DNA from: Crenobacter cavernae
GTDB lineage: Bacteria > Pseudomonadota > Gammaproteobacteria > Burkholderiales > Chromobacteriaceae
Assembly: GCF_003355495.1 (NCBI RefSeq)
Contig: NZ_CP031337.1
Coordinates: 1,307,001-1,371,000 of the forward strand
Direction: 5' to 3'
DNA: 64,000 bases
Under the pieces are notes generated by a model that worked only from the letters and a program-made list of their open reading frames with translations, ran no database searches and was not told the origin of the DNA. This document shows, one piece after another, positions 43,185 to 51,519 of this stretch (positions are counted from its first letter, which is position 1; each line of letters starts with the position of its first letter). A program made the position numbers and the translations under genes.

Positions 43185-43421
43185 ATGCAAAGCAACGATC
43201 ATATCGCCCAGACCATCCGGCACGCGATGGAGCAGTACTTCCGCGACCTGGACGGGGAAACGCCGTCGGCCATCTACGATATGGTGCTCGCCTGCGTGGA
43301 AAAGCCGTTGATCGAAGTGGTGTTGAGCCAGACACAGGGCAACCAGACCCGGGCGGCCGAGCTGCTCGGCCTCAACCGCAACACCTTGCGCAAGAAGATG
43401 AAGAGTTACGATCTGATCTGA
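43185..43421 (+). CDS. fis: Nucleoid-associated regulator Fis
   Basis: DNA-bending protein. The 78-residue product has the N-terminal dimer region and the C-terminal helix-turn-helix T-Q-G-N-Q-T-R-A-A-E-L-L-G-L-N-R-N-T-L, nearly identical to the family core. It lies 14 bp after dusB, as in enterobacteria, and is followed by a terminator hairpin. The N-terminus is short compared with the 98-residue enterobacterial form, which is usual for betaproteobacterial Fis. Confidence 0.95.
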   Translation: MQSNDHIAQTIRHAMEQYFRDLDGETPSAIYDMVLACVEKPLIEVVLSQTQGNQTRAAELLGLNRNTLRKKMKSYDLI

Positions 43422-43430
43422 CGCCTTACG

Positions 43431-43458
43431 AGGGCCGCCGCGAGGCGGCCTTCGGCTT
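43431..43458 (+). terminator. Terminator after dusB-fis
   Basis: Stem GGCCGCC/GGCGGCC around GCGA, followed by TTCGGCTTTT, 10 nt after the fis stop. Confidence 0.75.
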
Positions 43459-43528
43459 TTACAGGTGTCGCTTCGGATAAAGTTATTTGATCGCAAGCAT
43501 TTGCATTCACCTTTACTGGAACGGGAAC

Positions 43529-45106
43529 ATGAGCAAGATCGAACGAGCCCTCATCAGCGTGTCGGATAAAACCGGCGTCGTCGAATTCGCGCGCGGCCTC
43601 GCCGAACAGGGCGTGGAACTCTTGTCGACCGGCGGCACCGCCAAGCTGCTGGCCGACGCCGGCATTCCGGTGACCGAAGTGTCCGACTACACCGGCTTCC
43701 CGGAGATGCTCGACGGCCGCGTGAAGACGCTGCACCCGAAGGTGCACGGCGGCATCCTCGGCCGACGCGACCTGCCCGAGCACGTCGCCAAGATGGCCGA
43801 GCACGGCATCGGCAACATCGACCTCGTTTGCGTGAACCTCTACCCGTTCGAGGCGACCATCGCCAAGGCCGACTGCACGCTCGAGGACGCGATCGAGAAC
43901 ATCGACATCGGCGGTCCGACCATGGTTCGTTCGGCGGCCAAGAACTGGGCGCACGTCGCCATCGTCACCGACGCGGCCGATTACGAATTGCTGCTCTCCG
44001 AGCTGAAGGCCAACAAGGGCGCGCTGGCCAAGGCGACCCGCTTCAAGCTGGCGAAGAAGGCGTTCACCCACACCGCCGCCTACGACGGCGCGATCTCGAA
44101 CTACCTGACCAGCCTGACCGAAGACTCGATCGAAGGCGTGCCCGAGCAGTTCGCCTTCCCGAATCGTTTGAATTCGCAGTTCGTCAAGGTGCAGGACATG
44201 CGCTACGGCGAGAACCCGCATCAGGCCGCCGCGTTCTACCGCGAGCTCGACCCGGCCGCCGGCAGCATCGCCCACTACAAGCAGCTGCAGGGCAAGGAGC
44301 TGTCGTACAACAACATCGCCGACGCCGACGCGGCGTGGGAAGCGGTGAAGACCTTCGATGCGCCGGCCTGCGTGATCGTCAAGCACGCCAACCCGTGCGG
44401 CGTCGCGATCGCGGCCGACCCGCTGACCGCGTACAAGCTGGCGTTCGCGACCGACACCACGAGCGCCTTCGGCGGCATCATCGCCTTCAACCGCGAAGTC
44501 GATGGCGAGACCGTCGAAGCGGTGACCGGCCAGTTCCTCGAAGTCTTGATCGCCCCGGCCTTCACCAAAGAGGCCAAGGCCATCATCGCCGCCAAGAAGA
44601 ACGTGCGCGTGCTGGAAGTGCCGCTCGTCGCCGGCGCCAACCGCTTCGACATGAAGCGCGTCGGCGGCGGCCTCTTGGTGCAGACGCCGGACCTGAAGAA
44701 CGTCGGCCTCGACGAGCTGCGCGTGGTGTCCAAGCGCCAGCCGACCGAGCAGGAAATGGCCGACCTGATGTTCGCGTGGCGCGTCGCCAAGTTCGTGAAG
44801 TCGAACGCGATCGTGTTCTGCGCGGGCGGCCGGACAGCCGGCATCGGCGCCGGCCAGATGAGCCGCGTCGACTCGACCCGCATCGCCGCGCGTAAGGCTG
44901 CTGACGCCGGCTTGAGCCTCGCCGGCGCGGTGGCGGCCAGTGACGCGTTCTTCCCGTTCCGCGACGGCATCGACGTCATCGCCGGAGAGGGCATCAAGGC
45001 CATCATCCACCCGGGCGGTTCGATGCGCGACGAAGAGGTGTTCGCCGCTGCCGACGAGCACGGCATCGCCATGGTGCTGACCGGCACGCGCCACTTCCGC
45101 CACTGA
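43529..45106 (+). CDS. purH: Bifunctional AICAR formyltransferase / IMP cyclohydrolase
   Basis: Catalyses the last two steps of IMP synthesis. The 525-residue product has the N-terminal cyclohydrolase domain (S-V-S-D-K-T-G-V, S-T-G-G-T-A, G-R-V-K-T-L-H-P-K-V-H-G-G-I-L) and the C-terminal transformylase domain with K-H-A-N-P-C-G-V-A and the closing H-P-G-G-S-M-R-D. The ATG at 43529 begins the usual M-S-K-I-E-R-A-L-I-S-V. Fis-purH-(GNAT)-purD is a conserved neighbourhood. The gene contains no exact repeat word. Confidence 0.97.
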   Translation: MSKIERALISVSDKTGVVEFARGLAEQGVELLSTGGTAKLLADAGIPVTEVSDYTGFPEMLDGRVKTLHPKVHGGILGRRDLPEHVAKMAEHGIGNIDLVCVNLYPFEATIAKADCTLEDAIENIDIGGPTMVRSAAKNWAHVAIVTDAADYELLLSELKANKGALAKATRFKLAKKAFTHTAAYDGAISNYLTSLTEDSIEGVPEQFAFPNRLNSQFVKVQDMRYGENPHQAAAFYRELDPAAGSIAHYKQLQGKELSYNNIADADAAWEAVKTFDAPACVIVKHANPCGVAIAADPLTAYKLAFATDTTSAFGGIIAFNREVDGETVEAVTGQFLEVLIAPAFTKEAKAIIAAKKNVRVLEVPLVAGANRFDMKRVGGGLLVQTPDLKNVGLDELRVVSKRQPTEQEMADLMFAWRVAKFVKSNAIVFCAGGRTAGIGAGQMSRVDSTRIAARKAADAGLSLAGAVAASDAFFPFRDGIDVIAGEGIKAIIHPGGSMRDEEVFAAADEHGIAMVLTGTRHFRH

Positions 45107-45128
45107 TCCATCCGCCGGGGGCAGCGTC

Positions 45129-45629
45129 ATGAAGATCCGACCCGAACAGGCCGGCGACCAGGCGGCGATCCGCGACGTGCTCATCGCCGCGTTCGCCGAC
45201 CATCCGCACAGCCGCAACAACGAGCACACGCTGGTCGACGCGCTGCGCGAAGAGCACGCGCTGTCGCTCGGCCTGGTGGCCGAGGAGGGCGGCGAGGTGA
45301 TCGGCTACATCGCGTTCTCGCCGGTCACCGTCGCCGGCGAAAAATGCGGCTGGTACGGGCTCGCGCCGCTGGCGGTGCGCCCGGACAGGCAGCGCCGCGA
45401 CGTCGGCCGCTCGCTGGTCAAGGCCGGCCTTGCCGCCTTGCGCGAGACCGGCGCCGCCGGCTGCGTGCTGCTCGGCGACCCGGACTACTACGGCCGATTC
45501 GGCTTCGCGCGCCGCGCAGGGCTCACCCTGCCCGGCGTGCCGCCGGCGTTTTTCCTCGCGCTGGCCTTCGAAGATTCGCAGCCGGCCGGTGAGGTGGCGT
45601 ACCATCCGGCTTTTGACAGTTGCAAGTGA
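45129..45629 (+). CDS. GNAT N-acetyltransferase, YhbS-like
   Basis: A 166-residue acetyltransferase-fold protein with the acetyl-CoA loop region V-R-P-D-R-Q-R-R-D-V-G-R-S-L-V (R-x-x-G-x-G/S-type) near residues 85-99 and the Y-Y-G-R-F-G-F motif shared with YhbS-type proteins. Substrate unknown. It stands between purH (22 bp upstream) and purD (24 bp downstream), so it is probably co-transcribed with the purine genes without an evident pathway role. Confidence 0.85.
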   Translation: MKIRPEQAGDQAAIRDVLIAAFADHPHSRNNEHTLVDALREEHALSLGLVAEEGGEVIGYIAFSPVTVAGEKCGWYGLAPLAVRPDRQRRDVGRSLVKAGLAALRETGAAGCVLLGDPDYYGRFGFARRAGLTLPGVPPAFFLALAFEDSQPAGEVAYHPAFDSCK

Positions 45630-45653
45630 GATAGAGACAGGAGTCCTCACAGC

Positions 45654-46928
45654 ATGAAAGTACTGGTTATCGGCGGGGGCGGCCGCGAGCACGCCATCGC
45701 CTGGCGTCTCGCGCAGTCGCCGCGCGTCTCCAAAGTCTTCGTCGCGCCGGGCAACGCCGGCACCGCGCTCGACAAGCATCTGACCAACGTGCCGGCCGAC
45801 TCGGTCGACGAGTGGCTGGCGTTCGCCAAGGCCGAAGGCGTGTCGCTGACCGTCGTCGGCCCCGAGGCGCCGCTGGCCGCCGGCGTCGTCGACGCCTTCC
45901 GCGCCGAAGGCCTGAAGGTGTTCGGCCCGACGCGCGAAGCCGCGCGGCTTGAGGCGTCGAAGGACTTCGCCAAGGCCTTCATGAAGCGCCACGGCATCCC
46001 TACCGCCGACTACGAGACCTTCTCCGACGTCGCCAGCGCGCACGCCTACGTCGACACGAAAGGCGCACCTATCGTGATCAAGGCCGACGGCCTGGCCGCC
46101 GGCAAGGGCGTCGTCGTCGCGATGAGCCTCGAAGAAGCGCACGCAGCCGTCGACGATATGTTGTCGGGCAATAAGCTCGGCGACGCCGGCAGCCGCGTCG
46201 TGATCGAGGAATTCCTCAGCGGCGAGGAAGCCAGCTTCATCGTCATGGTCGACGGCAACAACGTCTTGGCGCTGGCGACCAGCCAGGACCACAAGCGGCT
46301 GAAGGACAACGATCTCGGGCCGAACACCGGCGGCATGGGCGCGTACAGCCCGGCACCGGTCGTCACGCCCGAGGTGCACGCGCGCGCGATGCGCGAGGTG
46401 ATCCTGCCGACCGTAGAAGGCATGAAGGCTGACGGCCTGCCGTACACCGGCTTCCTGTACGCCGGCCTGATGATCAGCCCGGACGGCACGATCAAGACGC
46501 TGGAATTCAACTGCCGCATGGGCGACCCGGAAACCCAGCCGATCATGGCGCGGCTGAAGTCCGACTTTTCCGTGCTGATCGAGCACGGCATCGCCGGCAC
46601 GCTCGACAAGGTCGAGGCCGAATGGGACCGCCGCGTCGCGGTCGGCGTCGTGCTGGCATCCGAGGGCTACCCGGAGAAGCCGAAGCACGGCGACGTGATC
46701 GACAACGTGCCGGACAACACCGACGACATGATCGTGTTCCACGCCGGCACCGCGTTCAACGACAAGGGCCAGCTCGTCACCAGCGGCGGCCGCGTGTTGT
46801 GCACCGTGGGCCTGGGTGAAAACGTCAAGCAGGCGCGCCTGGTCGCGTACCGCCTGGCGGACCTGATCCAGTTCCCCGGCAAGCAGCAGCGCCGCGACAT
46901 CGGCAACAAGGCGCTGGTGAAGAAGTAA
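45654..46928 (+). CDS. purD: Phosphoribosylamine--glycine ligase
   Basis: ATP-grasp enzyme making glycinamide ribonucleotide, the second step of purine synthesis. The 424-residue product opens with M-K-V-L-V-I-G-G-G-G-R-E-H-A-I-A-W, has I-K-A-D-G-L-A-A-G-K-G-V-V-V, the N-T-G-G-M-G-A-Y-S-P motif, and E-F-N-C-R-M-G-D-P-E-T-Q. AGACAGGAG precedes the ATG. It ends at a hairpin made of two facing repeats. Confidence 0.97.
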   Translation: MKVLVIGGGGREHAIAWRLAQSPRVSKVFVAPGNAGTALDKHLTNVPADSVDEWLAFAKAEGVSLTVVGPEAPLAAGVVDAFRAEGLKVFGPTREAARLEASKDFAKAFMKRHGIPTADYETFSDVASAHAYVDTKGAPIVIKADGLAAGKGVVVAMSLEEAHAAVDDMLSGNKLGDAGSRVVIEEFLSGEEASFIVMVDGNNVLALATSQDHKRLKDNDLGPNTGGMGAYSPAPVVTPEVHARAMREVILPTVEGMKADGLPYTGFLYAGLMISPDGTIKTLEFNCRMGDPETQPIMARLKSDFSVLIEHGIAGTLDKVEAEWDRRVAVGVVLASEGYPEKPKHGDVIDNVPDNTDDMIVFHAGTAFNDKGQLVTSGGRVLCTVGLGENVKQARLVAYRLADLIQFPGKQQRRDIGNKALVKK

Positions 46929-46949
46929 GCGCTAAGCCTTAGAAAGACG

Positions 46950-46990
46950 AAAGCTTGGCCGAGCCTGCGGGGCTCGGCCAAGCTTTTATG
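46950..46990 (+). terminator. Terminator after purD built from facing AAGC-type repeats
   Basis: Perfect 16-bp stem AAAGCTTGGCCGAGCC/GGCTCGGCCAAGCTTT around TGCGG, followed by T. The arms are the AAGCTTGGCCGAGC variant of the dispersed repeat. It is the clearest case of paired repeats at an operon end. Confidence 0.9.
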
Positions 46991-46998
46991 GGGTAGTC

Positions 46999-47026
46999 CG
47001 GCGCAATGCGCTGCGCTTATTGCGCC
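46999..47026 (+). repeat. 28-bp palindromic repeat, left copy
   Basis: A GCGCAAT-GCGCTGCGCTT-ATTGCGC unit, itself nearly palindromic, of the kind scattered between genes in many proteobacteria. It matches the inverted copy at 48116-48143 at 26 of 28 positions. Confidence 0.75.
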
Positions 47027-47035
47027 CTACGGCGC

Positions 47036-47827
47036 TTATAGGTTGGTGGCCGACTTGGCCTGCAGCCCACCCCATTGTCTGAGGCCGTTGCTCAGACAGT
47101 CGATCTGGGTGCCCGCCATCGCGCTAAGCCTGGAGCAATATTCGCCCAAATTGGTGAGTGTCTGTTTCCATGCCGTATGGCTTGGAGGTACCAACTCGTT
47201 GAGCAAGCCGTTGGGTGCCACTTGCTTGATGGCGCCTCCGAGCACCTCCCGATAGGCGCCCAGGTAAAGGTTGTCCTTCACCGTGCTGGCGAACAGCTGC
47301 TTGCTCTTGTTGATCTGATCCGCCGCGCTTCCCACCGACACCACGTTACCTTGGGCCGGCACCGGCTGTAGATCCGTGGAGGTGATGTTGATAATGCCCA
47401 TTTCAAGGTTTACACGCTGGACGCTGTAGAAGATGTCGGTCTGGTCGCTGGCCGTACGCATGGTATCGACCAGCGTTTCCGCCGAACGGATACGCTAAAG
47501 CAGTTTGTAAGCATCGGTCGTTGGCTGGGCCGAATGGTCCTTGAATCGTTCGTGCCCATAGTGAGCCAGCATCGTGATCAGCAACTGCGTGCGGAATAGC
47601 CGGAATTGCACATTGTCTTTTGGTATCTGGCAAAACTGCGAATCCAGCAAGTCTCCAAAGAAGTCTTCCCCGTCGAGCCGCACCTGATCAATGGGCCGCT
47701 GTATGCACGTCGTCGAGGACGACGCTACCGCCGTCGGTGTCAAGCTTACCGTAGCGTCCCGTCCCGGAGCCGCGCACCCAGCCAGCAGCGTCGGCAATAG
47801 AGCCGCGTACCATATGGCATGTTTCAC
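47036..47827 (-). pseudogene. Lipoprotein gene interrupted by an in-frame amber stop
   Basis: The N-terminal 110 codons encode a precursor with lipobox L-L-A-G-C (Cys about residue 18) and then meet TAG at 47495-47497. The same frame continues open for another 153 codons (R-I-R-S-A-E-T-L-V-D-T-M... to the end at 47036), so the original protein was probably about 263 residues with the TAG replacing a sense codon such as CAG. No family was recognised. Codon use and G+C are lower than in neighbouring genes, and the region is bounded by inverted repeats, which suggests acquisition. Sequencing error or amber suppression are alternatives. Confidence 0.7.
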
Positions 47828-48327
47828 TTCTTCCCCTCCCGTTTAACATGCAGCTTGAATTAGTGTTTTGGGCTGGCGGCTAAGGGTGCCTGGCCTGGAA
47901 CGACCGCCGACCGAGCGCTCGGGCGGGCCAGGAACCGCACCAAATATTGTCGTCGTAGATTGAAGCTCCAGGGTAATGCAACAAGGCAGAGGCCGAGTTT
48001 TGCAATATTCAGTACATTTGTTTCTGCTTTAATGCCATGTTATGAATTAAGGCTGCCAAAAGTGATTTTATTTGAAAAATATAATGATATGCGTATAGGG
48101 CGGCCTGGTGGGTCGCGCGCAATAAGCTCAGCGCATTGCGCCGAATTGTCCCGCCAGGCCGACAAGGGTTGGCCGAGGGCCCGGCCAAGCTTGTACTCAC
48201 GTCATACGCTCATCGCGGCGGCTCTTTAGCGATTCGCCGCAACGCCTCAGTGGAACCCGAGTGGCCGGCGCGACTCTGAGTGTTTCCGGGCTGACCTCAG
48301 CCCGCCGCAGTGCGATAATCCAGCCCC
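47828..48327. other. 500-bp AT-rich intergenic region
   Basis: Markedly AT-richer than the rest (notably 48000-48100, with ATTTTATTTGAAAAATATAATG). The only open frame (47960-48229) begins with TTG, lacks a ribosome site and resembles no family I know, so it is not called. The right 28-bp repeat (48116-48143) and a repeat copy GTTGGCCGAG (48168-48177) facing a partial GGCCAAGCTTG lie at its right end. Confidence 0.6.
48116..48143 (-). repeat. 28-bp palindromic repeat, right copy (inverted)
   Basis: Reverse complement matches the left copy at 46999-47026 in 26 of 28 positions. Together they flank the lipoprotein remnant and the AT-rich spacer, about 1.1 kb. Confidence 0.75.
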
Positions 48328-48894
48328 ATGCGTTTTCCTGTTCATATCCCCGGCGCCGCGCTGCTGCGCCGCGCCCGCGCCCGCCTCAAGGCCGGCGGCG
48401 TGATCGCCTATCCGACCGAGTCGTGCTACGGAATCGGCTGCGACCCGCTGAACGCGCGCGCCTTGCGCCGCGTGATCGCGATGAAGGGCCGCCCCAACCA
48501 CAAGGGGCTGATCGTGATCGCGGCGAGCATCGAGCAGCTCAGGCCGCTCGTCGAGCCCTTGTCGCGCGACGACGAGGCGCGGCTGATGGCGCACTGGCCG
48601 GGGCCGGTAACCTTCCTGCTGCCGGCGTCGCGCCGCGTGCTGCCGCTGTTGCGCGGCCGGCACCGGACGCTGGCGGTGCGCATCCCCGATCACGCCGAGG
48701 CGCGCAGCCTCGCGGCCGTGCTTGGCCCGCTGGTGTCGACCTCGGCCAACCCTGCGGGCCAGGTGTCGCTCAAGAGCGCGCGCGCGTGCCGTCTCACCTT
48801 CGGCGAGCGCCTGCTGACGTTGCCGGGCCGCGTCGGCGGCCGGCGCGCGCCGTCCACCATCATCGATTTCGCCAGCGGACGCGTGTTACGCTAG
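48328..48894 (+). CDS. tsaC: Sua5/YciO/YrdC-family threonylcarbamoyl-AMP synthase
   Basis: Makes threonylcarbamoyl-AMP for the t6A modification of tRNA. The 188-residue single-domain protein has the family N-terminus G-G-V-I-A-Y-P-T-E-S-C-Y-G-I-G-C-D-P, K-G-R-P-x-x-K-G-L-I-V-I, W-P-G-P-V-T-F-L-L-P and S-T-S-A-N-P-A-G. Length matches TsaC rather than the longer Sua5. The repeat copy at 48741-48750 sits exactly on the family's conserved S-T-S-A-N-P motif, showing how the Ser-Ala-Asn reading phase is reused. Confidence 0.9.
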   Translation: MRFPVHIPGAALLRRARARLKAGGVIAYPTESCYGIGCDPLNARALRRVIAMKGRPNHKGLIVIAASIEQLRPLVEPLSRDDEARLMAHWPGPVTFLLPASRRVLPLLRGRHRTLAVRIPDHAEARSLAAVLGPLVSTSANPAGQVSLKSARACRLTFGERLLTLPGRVGGRRAPSTIIDFASGRVLR

Positions 48895-48920
48895 CCGCCT
48901 GCCTGTAAAGAGAGACCACC

Positions 48921-49595
48921 GTGCAAGAACCGATGTCTATCGTAAAGCTCATCCTCGACGCCAGCCTGATGGTGAAACTGGTGATGGCCGGGCTGATGCT
49001 GCTGTCCGTGCTGTCGTGGGGCCTGATCCTGCAGAAGATGGCGCTGTTGCGCCGCGCGCGCCGCGAGGCGGAAAGCTTCGAGCGCACCTTCTGGAGCGGC
49101 GCCGACCTGAACCGCCTGTACGAGGAGTCGGGTCGCCACAACGCGGCGCTCGGCATGGAGAAGATCTTCAGCGCCGGCTTCGGCGAATTCCTCAAGCTGC
49201 GCCGCCAGGGCGCGAGCGCCTTGTCCGACGTGATGGACGGCACGCGCCGCGCGATGCGCGCCGCCGCGCAGCGCGAATTGGACGAGCTGGACGCGCACAC
49301 GTCCTTCCTCGCGACCGTCGGCTCGGTCAGCCCCTATATCGGCCTGTTCGGCACGGTGTGGGGCATCATGCACGCCTTCATCGGCCTCGGTAACGCCGGC
49401 CAGGCGACGCTGGCTACCGTCGCGCCGGGCATCGCCGAAGCGCTGATCGCGACCGCGATCGGCCTGTTCGCGGCGATCCCGGCGGTGGTCGGTTATAACC
49501 GCTTCTCCTACGACGTCGACCGCCTGGCGACGCGCTTCGACACCTTCATGGAAGAGTTCTCGAACATCCTGCAGCGCCTGGCGACCCGCGGCTGA
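48921..49595 (+). CDS. tolQ: TolQ/ExbB-type proton channel protein
   Basis: Inner-membrane motor subunit that harvests proton-motive force, in TolQ for outer-membrane constriction at division. The 224-residue protein has three membrane helices (about 18-38, 130-150 and 170-190), the L-A-T-V-G-S-V-S-P-Y-I-G-L-F-G-T-V-W-G-I-M motif and A-P-G-I-A-E-A-L-I-A-T-A-I-G-L, both TolQ/ExbB hallmarks and closer to TolQ. A GTG at 48921 or an ATG at 48933 may start it. Unusually no tolR follows: a terminator ends the unit and the next genes run the other way. Confidence 0.85.
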   Translation: MQEPMSIVKLILDASLMVKLVMAGLMLLSVLSWGLILQKMALLRRARREAESFERTFWSGADLNRLYEESGRHNAALGMEKIFSAGFGEFLKLRRQGASALSDVMDGTRRAMRAAAQRELDELDAHTSFLATVGSVSPYIGLFGTVWGIMHAFIGLGNAGQATLATVAPGIAEALIATAIGLFAAIPAVVGYNRFSYDVDRLATRFDTFMEEFSNILQRLATRG

Positions 49596-49612
49596 GCGAT
49601 TCTTGCAATATG

Positions 49613-49646
49613 AAAAAGGCGGTGCCTCGCGGCGCCGCCTTTTTTG
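49613..49646 (+). terminator. Terminator after tolQ
   Basis: AAAAAGGCGGTGCC/GGCGCCGCCTTTTTT hairpin with a short loop, strong A/T flanks on both sides, 18 nt after the stop; probably also serves the convergent gene. Confidence 0.9.
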
Positions 49647-49660
49647 TTTGCCCGACCGCC

Positions 49661-50446
49661 TCAACGCAGGATGATGACGTCTTCCCTGCGCGTTTCGGTT
49701 TGACCTGTGTTGCTGACCCGGTTGCCGTTTCGGGCCTCCGGGCTGACGCCGGGTGAGAATTGTTCCTCGATCTGCCGTGCGGCGTCCTCGCCCAGGCTCT
49801 TCGAGACTTCGCTCACGACACGTCCGCGGTTGGGCATCACCCGGTTGTTGCCGGTCAGGAAGCGCGCATCCTGGCCCTCGCCGCTCGCGCTGAACGCCGC
49901 CTTGACCTCGTAGGTACGGGTGTCGATCAGGCTGAAGTCGGCGACCAGGTCGAGGCTGAGCGCCTGGGTGTATTTGCCGGTGCCCTGTACTGGGTTGATC
50001 TCGTCGCGCCACTCCAGGCTCGACACCGAGCCGAACAAGACGTAATCGGCGCCGGGGTACATGCCCTTCTTGATCCGGTCGATGACGTCATAGAGTTTCT
50101 CGTTGTCCTTGCTGGTGTAGGGGCGCGGCTGGACCAGGCGGTATTGGCCCGACTTGAGCATCTCGCCCTTGATGTCGGCGGTGAATTTGCGCAGTTCGCC
50201 GCGATCGATGTAGCTGTAGGTGCCTTCGGCCTCGAAATAGCGGCTCTCCGAGTCGGCGCTGAGCGAGCCGTGTGTCCGGCCGGCCGAAGCACGGAGCGAC
50301 GATTTCTCGCTGGCGGCGACCACGCGGAAGTATTCGCTGACACGTTCCTCGTACGCGAGATCGGTCACGGCGACCTTGGGCGCGTCGGCCAGCACGCTGC
50401 CGGCAAGGAACAGACCGGCCATCAGGCCGGCGATCGATGTCTTCAT
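49661..50446 (-). CDS. Periplasmic protein with CsgG/LpoB-like features
   Basis: A 261-residue precursor with a cleavable signal peptide (about 1-20, S-V-L-A before D-A-P) and no lipobox. The mature start K-V-A-V-T-D-L-A-Y and the later G-A-D-Y-V-L-F-G-S-V-S-S-L and A-D-F-S-L-I-D-T-R-T-Y-E-V segments resemble the nucleotide-binding-like fold seen in CsgG and LpoB. It is the last gene of a four-gene leftward envelope cluster with lpoB, ycfL and a COG3014 lipoprotein. A role with penicillin-binding proteins is a guess from context. Confidence 0.7.
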   Translation of the reverse strand: MKTSIAGLMAGLFLAGSVLADAPKVAVTDLAYEERVSEYFRVVAASEKSSLRASAGRTHGSLSADSESRYFEAEGTYSYIDRGELRKFTADIKGEMLKSGQYRLVQPRPYTSKDNEKLYDVIDRIKKGMYPGADYVLFGSVSSLEWRDEINPVQGTGKYTQALSLDLVADFSLIDTRTYEVKAAFSASGEGQDARFLTGNNRVMPNRGRVVSEVSKSLGEDAARQIEEQFSPGVSPEARNGNRVSNTGQTETRREDVIILR

Positions 50447-50491
50447 GATGGTTTCCCGTAAAAGGGGCCGCAGCCCCCAGTGCCAGCGCGC

Positions 50492-51091
50492 TCAGCGGCG
50501 CGAAGTCTTGCGGATTTCCTTCTCGTCCTGCCATTCGTCGATGCCGTCCTCAATGTTCTTCAGCATCAGCGTGAACTTGTAATCGACGAGCTTGGTGCTG
50601 GCGTTGCGCTTGACGATCGAAGTGATCTCGCCGGTCAAGAGGTACTTGGCGCCCTGCATCTTGCCGACCTTGGCCTTCTTGCCGTACAGGCCGGTCTGGT
50701 TCTGGCGCATCAGCTCGTCGGTCTGCGCGTTCATCGTGCTGTTGTCGGTCGTGAAGCGCGCGCCGCCCTTCATCAGCTGGGTCTTAATCGAGTTGGTGAT
50801 GTTGCGGGTGTCGATGTACTCGCTGGTCTTGTTCTTCACTTCGGCGACGGTGATCAGCGGGCGACCCTGCATGGCGGGGTGCTGAATCAGCGAGCGCGTC
50901 ATCGACTCGGCGATCGCCTGCAGGTCGGAGGTGCCGAATTCGTTGGTGATGGTCTCGACGGCCTTGCTGTCGCCGTAACTGACGCTGCCGTCGCCCAGCA
51001 GCGGCGAGGAGGTGGAGGAGCAACCGGTGACGAGCAACAGGCTGGCCAGCACGGACAGTGCACCGGCGCGGCCGGAATTCAGGAATGTCAT
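50492..51091 (-). CDS. lpoB: Penicillin-binding-protein activator LpoB
   Basis: Outer-membrane lipoprotein that stimulates PBP1b. The 199-residue precursor has lipobox V-T-G-C (Cys about 24), a short Ser-rich linker, and the LpoB fold with V-A-E-V-K-N-K-T-S-E-Y-I-D-T, F-T-T-D-N-S-T and G-A-K-Y-L-L-T-G-E-I. The linker is much shorter than in E. coli. ycfL next to lpoB matches the E. coli gene order, which supports the call. I have not seen a PBP gene in the window. Confidence 0.88.
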   Translation of the reverse strand: MTFLNSGRAGALSVLASLLLVTGCSSTSSPLLGDGSVSYGDSKAVETITNEFGTSDLQAIAESMTRSLIQHPAMQGRPLITVAEVKNKTSEYIDTRNITNSIKTQLMKGGARFTTDNSTMNAQTDELMRQNQTGLYGKKAKVGKMQGAKYLLTGEITSIVKRNASTKLVDYKFTLMLKNIEDGIDEWQDEKEIRKTSRR

Positions 51092-51130
51092 TTTGCGTCC
51101 TTCTGTCTTGTCGATACGGGAAAGCTGGGG

Positions 51131-51508
51131 TCAGCGCACCGTGTTTTCCGGGCTCTGCAACTGCAGGCGGAAGTCGGTGGTAGCGGCGGTCGGCGCGACC
51201 TCGGAAAGAAGCTTGCGCTCAGTACCGTACAGCGTGATCGGCTTCCAGGCTTCTTCACCCCAGGTGGCGAAGCCGTTGTCGTCCAGCCACTTGAAGCGGT
51301 AGTACACGACCTGGTTGCGGCTGGACTCGTTGACGAGCTCGGCCTGGATGTTCAGGAGGCCGTTGCGGCGCGCGAGGCGGATGTTGTCCACCTTGACCTT
51401 GTCCATCTGGCCGAGCTGTTCGGTCTTGCTGGCCACCGAGTCGGCGAGCGCGGGCAGGCAGGCGCCGAGGCTGGTCGCCAGGACAAGCGAGGTAATCAGG
51501 GTTTTCAT
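51131..51508 (-). CDS. ycfL: YcfL family protein (DUF1425)
   Basis: A 125-residue precursor with a signal sequence (about 1-22) and a mature domain with V-D-N-I-R-L-A-R-R-N-G-L-L-N-I-Q-A-E-L-V-N and V-Y-Y-R-F-K-W-L-D-x-x-G, typical of YcfL. The peptide contains L-G-A-C near residue 17, which could be a lipobox, or it may be processed after A-L-A. The start at 51508 follows an Arg-rich in-frame extension that belongs to the upstream gene's end. Function unknown; linked to lpoB in many proteobacteria. Confidence 0.83.
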   Translation of the reverse strand: MKTLITSLVLATSLGACLPALADSVASKTEQLGQMDKVKVDNIRLARRNGLLNIQAELVNESSRNQVVYYRFKWLDDNGFATWGEEAWKPITLYGTERKLLSEVAPTAATTDFRLQLQSPENTVR

Positions 51509-51519
51509 GGGGCGTATTC

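Noticed and set aside
47960..48229. 89-codon frame in the AT-rich region
   Set aside because: TTG start without ribosome site; crosses the 28-bp repeat and a dispersed repeat; no similarity recognised.
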